From Gemmataceae bacterium (GTDB taxonomy: Bacteria > Planctomycetota > Planctomycetia > Gemmatales > Gemmataceae): a stretch of DNA of 6,038 bases. The notes under the pieces are model-generated. The model had not been told where the DNA came from. It was given only the letters and a program-made list of their open reading frames with translations, and did no database searches. The stretch is taken from contig CANLGS010000288.1 of NCBI GenBank assembly GCA_947490035.1, positions 1-6,038 on the forward strand, given 5' to 3'. The translations under genes and the position numbers were made by a program. Of this stretch, positions 1-5,008 are shown piece after piece; positions within the stretch are counted from its first letter, which is position 1, and each line of letters opens with the position of its first letter.

Positions 1-1177
1 GGGGAGAGGGAGAAGACGAAACGCCGCTCATCTCATCCAGTTCCTTCTGCACCTCGTCATACGTGAACCGCTTGCGGTTGCGGATCGCGCCGTTGGCGAA
101 CTCGACGTGCCCCTTCTGCAAGCTCGGCGTGAACTCGATGCGCACCGTCTTCACGTACCGCATCTTGCCCTCTTGCAGCGACGCCAGCCCGTTGGAGATC
201 ACCTCCGGGAACATCGGGATGACCTTCTGCGGCAGGTACACGCTCGTCGCGCGATGCCGTGCTTCGGTGTCGAGCGCACCGCCCGGCTTCACGAACGCAG
301 CCACGTCCGCGATGTGAACCGTCAGCACCCAGTGCTTCGTCTTCGGGTCGATGGCGACGCTGATCGCGTCGTCGAAGTCCTTCGCGTCCGGCGGGTCGAT
401 GGTGATGACTAACTCTTCCGTGAAGTCAGTGCGCTCGAACAGATCGGTTTCCGAGAACTGGCTGGCGACCTGCCGCGCCTCCGCGAGCGCGCTTTCGGGG
501 AAGGCTTCCGGCAACCCGAAGGCGCGGATCACCGAGAGCGTGTCCACACCGGGTTTGCCGTGCGGCCCCAGCACCTCCGTGACGACGCCTTCGCCGCGCG
601 CGTCCGGCGTCGGGAACCGCAGCATCTCGATGACGACCTTGTCTTGCGGCTTCGCGCCCTTCGCGCCGCTGTCGCCGACCGCGATGCTGTGCGTGAACGC
701 GTTGCCATCGACGCGAACGAGTGCTTCGCGGTCGCGTTCAAAGTAAGTACCCACAAAGGTGCGGGTGTTTCGCTCCAGCACGCGGACGATCTCGCCGGCC
801 GCGTCCTTGATGTTGGTCGCTTCGCGCGTGACGCGGACCATCACCTCGTCGCCGGTGGCGGCGTCGAGCGACTTGTCTTCGCGGACGAAGATTTCCGGCT
901 TGAACGTGCCATCGACGGTGTGCGGCCGGACGAACCCGTGCCCGGACGCGCTACGCCGGTAGATGCCGGTGACGGTGCCGTGAACGTCCGCGACGTGGAG
1001 CGTGTTGTTGCGCGCGAGCGTGAGCCGCCCGGTGCGGATGAGTTCGCGCACCGTCTTGCGGAACGCGGGGTAGTCGCCCTCCGGGAGGTTAAGCCGCTTG
1101 AACAGCGGCTTGGCCTTGAGCGGGATGTAGCTCTTCGCGGTGACCGCGTGGAGCACTTTCGCGAGTAGGTCGGGCAT
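1..1177 (-). CDS. rnr: Ribonuclease R (RNB family 3'-5' exoribonuclease), 3' end cut off by window edge
   Basis: Processive hydrolytic 3'-5' exoribonuclease that degrades structured RNA. The 392 visible residues run in family order: an N-terminal winged-helix-like segment (about 15-65), a first cold-shock/OB domain (about 66-135, with GTVTGIYRR and GHGFVRP), a second OB domain (about 140-205), then the RNB catalytic domain from about 240. The metal-binding signature DPPDAKDFDD is at 261-270; D261, D267, D269 and D270 match the four aspartates of E. coli RNase II (D201, D207, D209, D210). HIADV (288-292), VYLP (313-316) and NGLASL (329-334) also fit RNB. The rest of RNB and the S1 domain lie beyond the edge. 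The ATG at 1177 puts the active site about where it lies in E. coli RNase R (near 272), supporting this start; no clear Shine-Dalgarno precedes it. The last visible residues (GVSSSPSP) are low-complexity and unlike the family. Third in the minus-strand run after DUF393 and YhaM. Confidence 0.95.
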   Translation of the reverse strand, partial: MPDLLAKVLHAVTAKSYIPLKAKPLFKRLNLPEGDYPAFRKTVRELIRTGRLTLARNNTLHVADVHGTVTGIYRRSASGHGFVRPHTVDGTFKPEIFVREDKSLDAATGDEVMVRVTREATNIKDAAGEIVRVLERNTRTFVGTYFERDREALVRVDGNAFTHSIAVGDSGAKGAKPQDKVVIEMLRFPTPDARGEGVVTEVLGPHGKPGVDTLSVIRAFGLPEAFPESALAEARQVASQFSETDLFERTDFTEELVITIDPPDAKDFDDAISVAIDPKTKHWVLTVHIADVAAFVKPGGALDTEARHRATSVYLPQKVIPMFPEVISNGLASLQEGKMRYVKTVRIEFTPSLQKGHVEFANGAIRNRKRFTYDEVQKELDEMSGVSSSPSP

Positions 1178-1192
1178 AGGGTGGTTCAAGAA

Positions 1193-1309
1193 AGAAGAGC
1201 CGCAGATGACGCAGACGGACGCAGATCAAGACAAGAGCAGGATTGTTTTTGAAAGCATTCTGCTTCTTGCCTTTAATCTGCGTCCGTCTGCGTCATCTGC
1301 GGCTCTTCT
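1193..1309. repeat. Long inverted repeat, family A, copy 1
   Basis: The left arm (1193-1226) and right arm (1276-1309) are perfectly complementary over 34 bp, around a 49-nt spacer (1227-1275). The arm is built on CGCAGA units spaced 9-10 bp apart. The spacer is A/purine-rich on the left (AGAGCAG at 1234-1240) and T/pyrimidine-rich on the right (ATTCTGC at 1257-1263), with a partial inner stem (CAAGAGCAG against CTGCTTCTTG, one base bulged). It fills most of the gap between the YhaM stop and the RNase R start, ending 15 nt upstream of the RNase R ATG. Repeat similarity may extend right to about 1324, because a CTTTAATC motif from the spacer edge recurs there across the YhaM stop codon. Short reading frames through it are taken as non-coding. 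Confidence 0.93.
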
Positions 1310-1318
1310 CTTCTGCCT

Positions 1319-2323
1319 TTAATCATAGCCGCCGCCGCCTTCGCCGTAGAGGTCGCCCTGCGGGCCGCCCTTGTAGATGCGGCGGCCCAAGTTGCGGTCG
1401 TACGGCGTCCACGCGCTCGGGTTGTTGCGGTCGTCTTTCAACTCGCGCAGCACCATGTGCATGCGCGTATCCATCAGGTCGATCAGGTGCAACAACATCG
1501 CCTCCGGTGTCATCGGCACCTTCGGACTGCCGTATGCAAGCTCCCCGTGGTGGCTCAGGATCATGTGCTGGATGCGGAGCATCAACTCGCGCGGGAACGG
1601 TTCGCCCGTCAAGTCCGGCACCTTCGCCGCAGTCTCCGCAAGCATCGCCACCGCAATCGGGATGTGGCCCACCAACTGCCCTTCATCCGAGTACCCGAAG
1701 GCGCGGCTGAAGGTCAATTCGCGAGTCTTCCCGGCGTCGTGCAGGAACACGCCGATTAGCACCAAGTCGCGGTCCACACCGGCGTACAGCGGTAGCACCT
1801 TGTCGGCCGCGTCCATCATCGAGAGCGTGTGTTCGAGCAACCCGCCGACGTAGGCGTGGTGCAGCTTCACGCCGGCCGGGCAGGTGGCGAACGCGCGCAT
1901 GAACGCGTCGTCCATCAGGAAGCATTCCGCCAGCGCCCGCAGGTGCGGGTTGCCGAGCCGCAGCAGGTAGTTCCGCAAACGGTCGAGTAACTTCGGGATG
2001 CTCTGTTCGGTCTGCGGCAGGAAATCCGTGAACTCGACCTTCTGCGATTCCACCCGCTCGACCGCGGTGAGGATCACCTGGAGCGCGCCCTGGAACAACT
2101 GCACCTTGCCGGTGGCGTGCAGGAAGTCGCCGGGGTCGAAGCCGCGCGCGATGTTATCGCCCGCGTTCCACATCCGCCCCTGGATGCCGCCGGTGCGGTC
2201 TCGGAGTTCCAGAAGGAGGAAGGGATTGCCGTTCCGGTTCGCGCGGAGTTGCTTGTCGGTGACGAGATACACGTCGTCGAGGTCGTCCCCGTCGCGGAGC
2301 TGTTCGACGAAACGGCGAGCCAT
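1319..2323 (-). CDS. yhaM: YhaM-like 3'-5' exoribonuclease (OB-fold plus HD domain)
   Basis: A 334-residue protein resembling the B. subtilis YhaM family (about 314 aa), which degrades RNA, and also ssDNA, from the 3' end with a metal-dependent HD domain. The N-terminal half (about 15-90) is an OB-fold nucleic-acid-binding domain (YLVTDKQLR, FLLLELRDRTGGIQGRMW, FLHATGKVQLFQGALQV). The HD domain follows, with H165 (GGLLEHT), H195-D196 (FLHDAGK), H220, H258-H259 (LSHHGELAYGSP) and D282/D285 (LIDLMDTRMH). The tail is glycine-rich. I chose the ATG at 2323: YhaM-like sequence begins at once (MARRFVEQL), and the 35 extra residues possible upstream come from the neighbouring inverted repeat. A weak AAGG lies 9 nt before this ATG. 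It follows DUF393 by 117 nt and precedes RNase R by 141 nt; both gaps hold family A repeats. Family is confident; activity is inferred. Confidence 0.87.
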   Translation of the reverse strand: MARRFVEQLRDGDDLDDVYLVTDKQLRANRNGNPFLLLELRDRTGGIQGRMWNAGDNIARGFDPGDFLHATGKVQLFQGALQVILTAVERVESQKVEFTDFLPQTEQSIPKLLDRLRNYLLRLGNPHLRALAECFLMDDAFMRAFATCPAGVKLHHAYVGGLLEHTLSMMDAADKVLPLYAGVDRDLVLIGVFLHDAGKTRELTFSRAFGYSDEGQLVGHIPIAVAMLAETAAKVPDLTGEPFPRELMLRIQHMILSHHGELAYGSPKVPMTPEAMLLHLIDLMDTRMHMVLRELKDDRNNPSAWTPYDRNLGRRIYKGGPQGDLYGEGGGGYD

Positions 2324-2358
2324 TTGGGAAAGCCTTGTCAGGGGATCGAAAACAGCAC

Positions 2359-2483
2359 AAAGGCAGAAGAGCCACAGATGACGCAGAAGAACGCAGATCA
2401 AACCGAAGACAAGATTTGATTCAAACACGGTCTTCTGTCTTTAATCTGCGTTCTTCTGCGTCATCTGCGGCTCTTCTGCCTTT
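2359..2483. repeat. Long inverted repeat, family A, copy 2
   Basis: The left arm (2359-2398) and right arm (2444-2483) are complementary at 39 of 40 positions, around a 45-nt spacer (2399-2443). The sequence is clearly the same family as the copy at 1193-1309. Inside the arm two positions differ between copies, and each change is matched on the opposite arm, so pairing is kept. The spacer holds an 11-bp palindrome (2415-2425), an inner GAAGAC/GTCTTC pair and GTCTTCTGT at 2430-2438. The right arm lies inside the 3' end of the DUF393 gene and supplies its stop codon; the left arm begins 36 bp upstream of the YhaM start. Confidence 0.93.
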
Positions 2484-2932
2484 TCGGTCTTTTGGCTGCG
2501 GGGCTGCAGTTGGCACACGCCGTCTTTACACGGGACCAGATCATAGCGGTTGCGCGCGACCCACAGATAGACCTTGTTGCCCAGCCACGGCACACCGGGA
2601 AGGTACAGCAGCGGCGCGATGGGCAGCGTGAGCGGCAGTCGCCAAGACATCCATCGGAACGCTTTGAACCCCACGAGCGCCCGCGTGCGGTCCGGCGTGA
2701 CCACGTGCATCTCTTCGAGCAATCGCTTGGGATTTAGCGGCTCCTCGCACGGCGGCAGATGAGCGGTATCGCGACAATCCTGGTAGTGCAGGCGCTTCAA
2801 CCAGTCGAGCCGCTTGAGGATGCGCACACCGCGCTGGCACAGCGGGCACATGCCGTCGAACAGCACGACCGCCTTGCCCTTCGCGAGGTCGGCGGCTTCC
2901 GTCGGCGGTTGTGGCGCTTCGGCGATGCTCAT
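2441..2932 (-). CDS. DCC-family (DUF393) thiol-disulfide oxidoreductase-like protein
   Basis: A 163-residue protein of the DUF393 family, named for its DxxCxxC motif. That motif is visible as FDGMCPLC, with D26, C29 and C32, right after a beta strand (KAVVLF), as in thioredoxin-like folds. Further family-like features are a lysine/arginine-rich helix (RGVRILKRLDWLKRL), a hydrophobic, proline-rich segment around 98-118 and a late cysteine pair (C135, C140 in PCKDGVC). Family members are predicted redox proteins; the substrate here is unknown. The ATG at 2932 has GGAG six bases upstream (2942-2939). Residues 151-163 and the stop codon are encoded by the arm of a family A inverted repeat, so the natural C-terminus was probably near residue 146-150 and was extended or replaced by the repeat. 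First gene of the minus-strand run. Confidence 0.85.
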   Translation of the reverse strand: MSIAEAPQPPTEAADLAKGKAVVLFDGMCPLCQRGVRILKRLDWLKRLHYQDCRDTAHLPPCEEPLNPKRLLEEMHVVTPDRTRALVGFKAFRWMSWRLPLTLPIAPLLYLPGVPWLGNKVYLWVARNRYDLVPCKDGVCQLQPRSQKTEKAEEPQMTQKNAD

Positions 2933-2938
2933 GACGCG

Positions 2939-2942
2939 CTCC
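2939..2942 (-). promoter_or_regulatory. Ribosome binding site of the DUF393 gene
   Basis: On the minus strand GGAG lies six bases before the ATG at 2932. It is one of the few clear Shine-Dalgarno sites in the window and fixes this start. Confidence 0.6.
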
Positions 2943-2956
2943 GTGTGGGCGAGGGC

Positions 2957-2962
2957 ATTCTA
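2957..2962 (-). promoter_or_regulatory. Possible -10 box for the DUF393-YhaM-RNase R run
   Basis: The minus strand reads TAGAAT here, 25 bp before the DUF393 ATG, in the divergent intergenic region (2933-3152). It matches 5 of 6 bases of the sigma-70 -10 consensus. I see no convincing -35 hexamer at 16-18 bp, so this is only a candidate. Confidence 0.25.
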
Positions 2963-2999
2963 CCGGAGATACCGCAAGGGCGTGCGAAATCCAACATCG

Positions 3000-3005
3000 T
3001 ACAAT
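3000..3005 (+). promoter_or_regulatory. Possible -10 box for panB
   Basis: TACAAT (5 of 6 to TATAAT) faces panB. A start about 7 bp downstream would place the whole 3017-3137 inverted repeat in the panB leader RNA. No good -35 hexamer is seen at standard spacing. Confidence 0.25.
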
Positions 3006-3016
3006 GGGGCGAGAAG

Positions 3017-3137
3017 AACCCCTCCCCAACCCCTCCCCTAAGAAGGGAGGGGCTTCAGACCAAAGAGAACGCATCGTCTTCTGTTTTTGGTTCTGCTCCC
3101 CCTCCCTTCTTACGGGAGGGGGTTGGGGGGAGAGGTT
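3017..3137. repeat. Long inverted repeat, family B (C/G-run type)
   Basis: The arms pair in blocks: 3039-3052 with 3099-3112 (14 of 14), 3030-3037 with 3114-3121 (8 of 8), 3024-3029 with 3123-3128 (6 of 6, one base bulged), then a weaker outer block. The spacer is 46 nt (3053-3098) and contains GTCTTCTGT at 3076-3084. The left arm starts with an 11-bp tandem unit, ACCCCTCCCC plus one base, at 3018-3028 and 3029-3039. Each arm is also its own small hairpin (stems 3030-3037/3045-3052 and 3098-3106/3114-3122, each with a 7-nt loop), so it can fold as one long stem or two short ones. It fills the divergent gap upstream of panB. Confidence 0.88.
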
Positions 3138-3141
3138 CGCC

Positions 3142-3146
3142 AGGAG
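3142..3146 (+). promoter_or_regulatory. panB ribosome binding site
   Basis: AGGAG lies six bases before the ATG at 3153. It selects that codon over an in-frame ATG at 3087 inside the repeat. Confidence 0.75.
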
Positions 3147-3152
3147 CGCTCC

Positions 3153-3938
3153 ATGCAGATCACGGTCCCCGAGTTCCGCGCGGCGAAGGCGAAGGGCGCG
3201 AAGCTCGCCGTCGTCACGGCTTACGACTACACCTCCGCGCGGCTGTGCGACGAGGCCGGCGTGGACGCCATCCTCGTCGGCGATTCGGTCGGCATGGTGG
3301 TGCAGGGGCACCCGAACTCGCTGCCGGTCACGCTGGCTGAGATGATCTACCACACCAAATGCGTGATGCGCGGCGCGCGCCGCGCGCTCGTCGTGGCCGA
3401 CATGCCGTTCATGACGTATCAGGTGAGCGCGAAGCAGGCGGTGCGGAACGCCGGCCGGCTGATGAAGGAGGCCGGGGCGCACGCGGTCAAGCTCGAAGGC
3501 GGCGTCCGCATGCGGCACGCGATCCGCGCGTGCGTGGACGCCGGCATCCCCGTGATGGCGCACGTCGGGCTAACGCCGCAGTCCGTTCACCAACTCGGCG
3601 GCTTCAAGGTGCAGCGCGACGCAAACGCGCTGCTCGCGGACGTGAAGGCGGTGGAAGAAGCCGGCGCGTTCGCGCTGGTGGTGGAGAGCGTGCCCGCGGA
3701 CCTCGGCGCGAAGCTGACGGCCGCGGTGAGCATCCCCACCATCGGCATCGGCGCGGGCGCCGATTGCGACGGTCAGGTGCTGGTGTTCCACGACCTGCTC
3801 GGGCTGTACCCCGACTTCAAGCCGAAGTTCGCGAAGCGCTACGCCGACCTCGGCACCACCGCGAAAACCGCGATCGAAGCCTACTGCAACGAGGTGCGGG
3901 AGGGGAGCTTCCCGGCCGCGGAACACACCTTTAGGTGA
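3153..3938 (+). CDS. panB: 3-methyl-2-oxobutanoate hydroxymethyltransferase (ketopantoate hydroxymethyltransferase)
   Basis: Cytoplasmic enzyme (EC 2.1.2.11) that transfers a hydroxymethyl group from 5,10-methylenetetrahydrofolate to 2-oxoisovalerate, giving ketopantoate, the first committed step to pantothenate and coenzyme A. The 261 residues match the usual PanB length (E. coli 264). Family landmarks are all present: VTAYDYTSARLCDEAGVD (21-38), LVGDSVGMVVQGH (41-53), VADMPF (81-86), KLEGG (113-117), MAHVGLTPQ (135-143), VVESVP with E178 as the likely catalytic acid, and IPTIGIGAG (194-202). D44, D83 and E115 correspond to the Mg2+ ligands. The start has an AGGAG site six bases upstream and gives the normal PanB N-terminus. 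panC and panD are not in the window. Its stop is followed after 8 nt by a WD40 gene, unlike typical panBC operons. The gene appears intact. Confidence 0.97.
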   Translation: MQITVPEFRAAKAKGAKLAVVTAYDYTSARLCDEAGVDAILVGDSVGMVVQGHPNSLPVTLAEMIYHTKCVMRGARRALVVADMPFMTYQVSAKQAVRNAGRLMKEAGAHAVKLEGGVRMRHAIRACVDAGIPVMAHVGLTPQSVHQLGGFKVQRDANALLADVKAVEEAGAFALVVESVPADLGAKLTAAVSIPTIGIGAGADCDGQVLVFHDLLGLYPDFKPKFAKRYADLGTTAKTAIEAYCNEVREGSFPAAEHTFR

Positions 3939-3943
3939 GGTGA
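3937..3943 (+). promoter_or_regulatory. Ribosome binding site of the first WD40 gene, overlapping the panB stop
   Basis: GAGGTGA begins inside the panB TGA codon and ends 3 nt before the GTG start at 3947. Overlap of a stop codon and the next ribosome binding site suggests translational coupling. Confidence 0.6.
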
Positions 3944-4075
3944 ACTGTGATTGTGTTGACTCACAACCCGGACCCCGTGGACCGTCTCGCGTTCGCCCCG
4001 GTCGGGCCGTTCCTCGCGGCGGGCTACAACGAGCGCTGGTTCGGCATATGGAACATTTCCGAACAGCGCGTCGTC

Positions 4076-4111
4076 TCCGGTTGGTGGTATCGGTCCGGTT
4101 GGTGGTATCGG
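4076..4111 (+). repeat. Perfect 18-bp tandem duplication inside the first WD40 gene
   Basis: TCCGGTTGGTGGTATCGG occurs twice back to back (4076-4093 and 4094-4111) and duplicates SGWWYR in frame in the loop between blades 1 and 2. The copies are identical, so the duplication is probably recent. Confidence 0.95.
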
Positions 4112-4342
4112 TTCGCCGGCGCCCGCCCCGAGTTCCGCTTCCATCCCACTTCGCCACAGGTGCTTTACGCGCGCGAACCCAACGGCGTGTACCACCACGA
4201 CTACACGACCGAAGAGAGTGGCGTGCTGTGCGCTGGAACCGGTTGGGCCGCGAACATCGCCCTCACGCGCGACGCGAAGTGGTTGCTCGTCCGCGAGCGT
4301 GAGAGCCGCGAATTCCGGTTGTTCGACCTCGCGCGCGGGCCG

Positions 4343-4349
4343 AAAAAAA
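4343..4349 (+). other. A7 homopolymer, probable frameshift point in the WD40 gene
   Basis: Seven consecutive A lie where the reading frame of the propeller must change. Removing one A joins LFDLARGPKK to PPIWAVRV and restores continuous coding to the end of blade 7. Nothing here fixes the exact base: the first frame stays plausible for several more residues (TAHLGR). Confidence 0.6.
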
Positions 4350-4889
4350 CCGCCCATTTGGGCCGTTCGGGTGAACCCGCGAAGCACCGCCCGCCTTCGC
4401 GTCTGGCTCGAACTGCTCCCGAACGAAGAACAATTCGTGGTGGTCGAGAACCACTCGAACGACCGAACCCGCGTGGCACTGCGTTCACTCGCGACCGGGG
4501 AAGTGCTCGACTCGGATCGGCTTCACAATCGAAATCGAACAGCGTCGGGCTTGGCCGTATCGCCGGACGGCACTCTCGCGGTAGTGCTGTCGGAAATGTC
4601 TGCGTTCGTCTACAGCACCTCGAAACTCAGACGCACACCGCAAGTCGTCCGGAACGACAACAAGAAGCACTTCACCGCGGTCGCGTTCCACCCGTCGGGG
4701 CGGTTCCTCGCGGCGACCAGCAACGACGAAACCGTGAAGCTGTACGACACCACCACCTGGGAAGTCGCGCGCACCTTCACTTGGGACATCGGGCGGATGC
4801 GGAGCATCGCGTTCTCGCCCGATGGCACGCTCGCGGCGGCGGGCAGCGATAAGGGCAAAGTCGTCGTCTGGGATGTGGACCTTTAGGAA

Positions 4890-4994
4890 CGCGGAATTCG
4901 GAACGCGGAGTGCGGAACTGAAAACGAAAGCAGAGCAGCCGAATTCACTCCGTATTCTGCCTTCCGTTCCGCATTCCGCATTCCACGTTCCGCG
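4890..4994. repeat. Long inverted repeat, family C (heptamer type)
   Basis: The left arm (4890-4918) and right arm (4966-4994) pair at 24 of 29 positions: 7 bp outside, a symmetrical 3x3 mismatch, then 17 of 19. The spacer is 47 nt (4919-4965), with AGAGCAG at 4932-4938 and ATTCTGC at 4954-4960. Each arm is four 7-bp units: GCGGAAT, TCGGAAC, GCGGAGT, GCGGAAC on the left (4891-4918) and GTTCCGC, ATTCCGC, ATTCCAC, GTTCCGC on the right (4966-4993). It fills the gap between the two WD40 genes, 3 bp after the first stop and 14 bp before the next start. Confidence 0.9.
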
Positions 4995-5008
4995 ATACGA
5001 TGAACTGA

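Larger units (their letters stand above)
3947..4886 (+). pseudogene. Seven-bladed WD40 beta-propeller protein, interrupted by a frameshift
   Basis: Two overlapping frames together encode one WD40 propeller of about 312 residues. Frame one (from 3947) gives blades 1-3: LAFAPVGPFLAAGYNERWF, FRFHPTSPQVLYAREPNG and IALTRDAKWLLVRERESR followed by LFDL. The next frame, open to the TAG at 4884-4886, gives blades 4-7, ending in IAFSPDGTLAAAGSDKG and VVVWDVDL. Joining them needs one base skipped, most simply an A at the A7 run 4343-4349, although a site slightly downstream (to about 4385) is possible. The intact paralogue at 5009 also has seven blades and the same 13-residue lead before LAFAP, which supports the GTG start at 3947. 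Without a frame change the first frame runs on to 4852 as non-WD40 sequence. It may be a true pseudogene, a sequencing error, or a gene rescued by slippage. WD40 propellers usually act as protein-binding scaffolds; no partner is known here. It is tightly linked to panB and visibly less GC-rich than its paralogue. Confidence 0.85.

Noticed and set aside
1140..1322. 60-codon frame across the family A element
   Set aside because: It is a translation of the inverted repeat itself, with no ribosome binding site and no sign of coding selection.
1319..2428. Longer 369-residue form of the YhaM-like protein starting at 2428
   Set aside because: The extra 35 residues are translated from a family A repeat; YhaM-type sequence begins at the ATG at 2323.
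1193..3137. Intrinsic terminators at the inverted repeats
   Set aside because: The stems are far longer than usual, have 45-49 nt spacers and lack a clean T-tract right after the stem; a termination effect is possible but not supported by sequence alone.
3087..3152. Longer panB starting at 3087
   Set aside because: The added 22 residues come from the family B repeat; the ATG at 3153 has an AGGAG site and gives the normal PanB length.
2541..3563. 340-codon open frame on the minus strand opposite panB and overlapping DUF393
   Set aside because: It is antisense to clear genes, crosses the inverted repeat, and is Arg/His/Ala-rich as expected for a shadow frame in GC-rich DNA.
4343..4350. Programmed -1 frameshift at AAAAAAC
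   Set aside because: The heptamer is out of phase with the upstream frame, and the change needed is +1, not -1.
1193..4994. CRISPR array
   Set aside because: The repeats are single inverted elements in separate gaps, not regularly spaced direct repeats, and no cas genes are seen.
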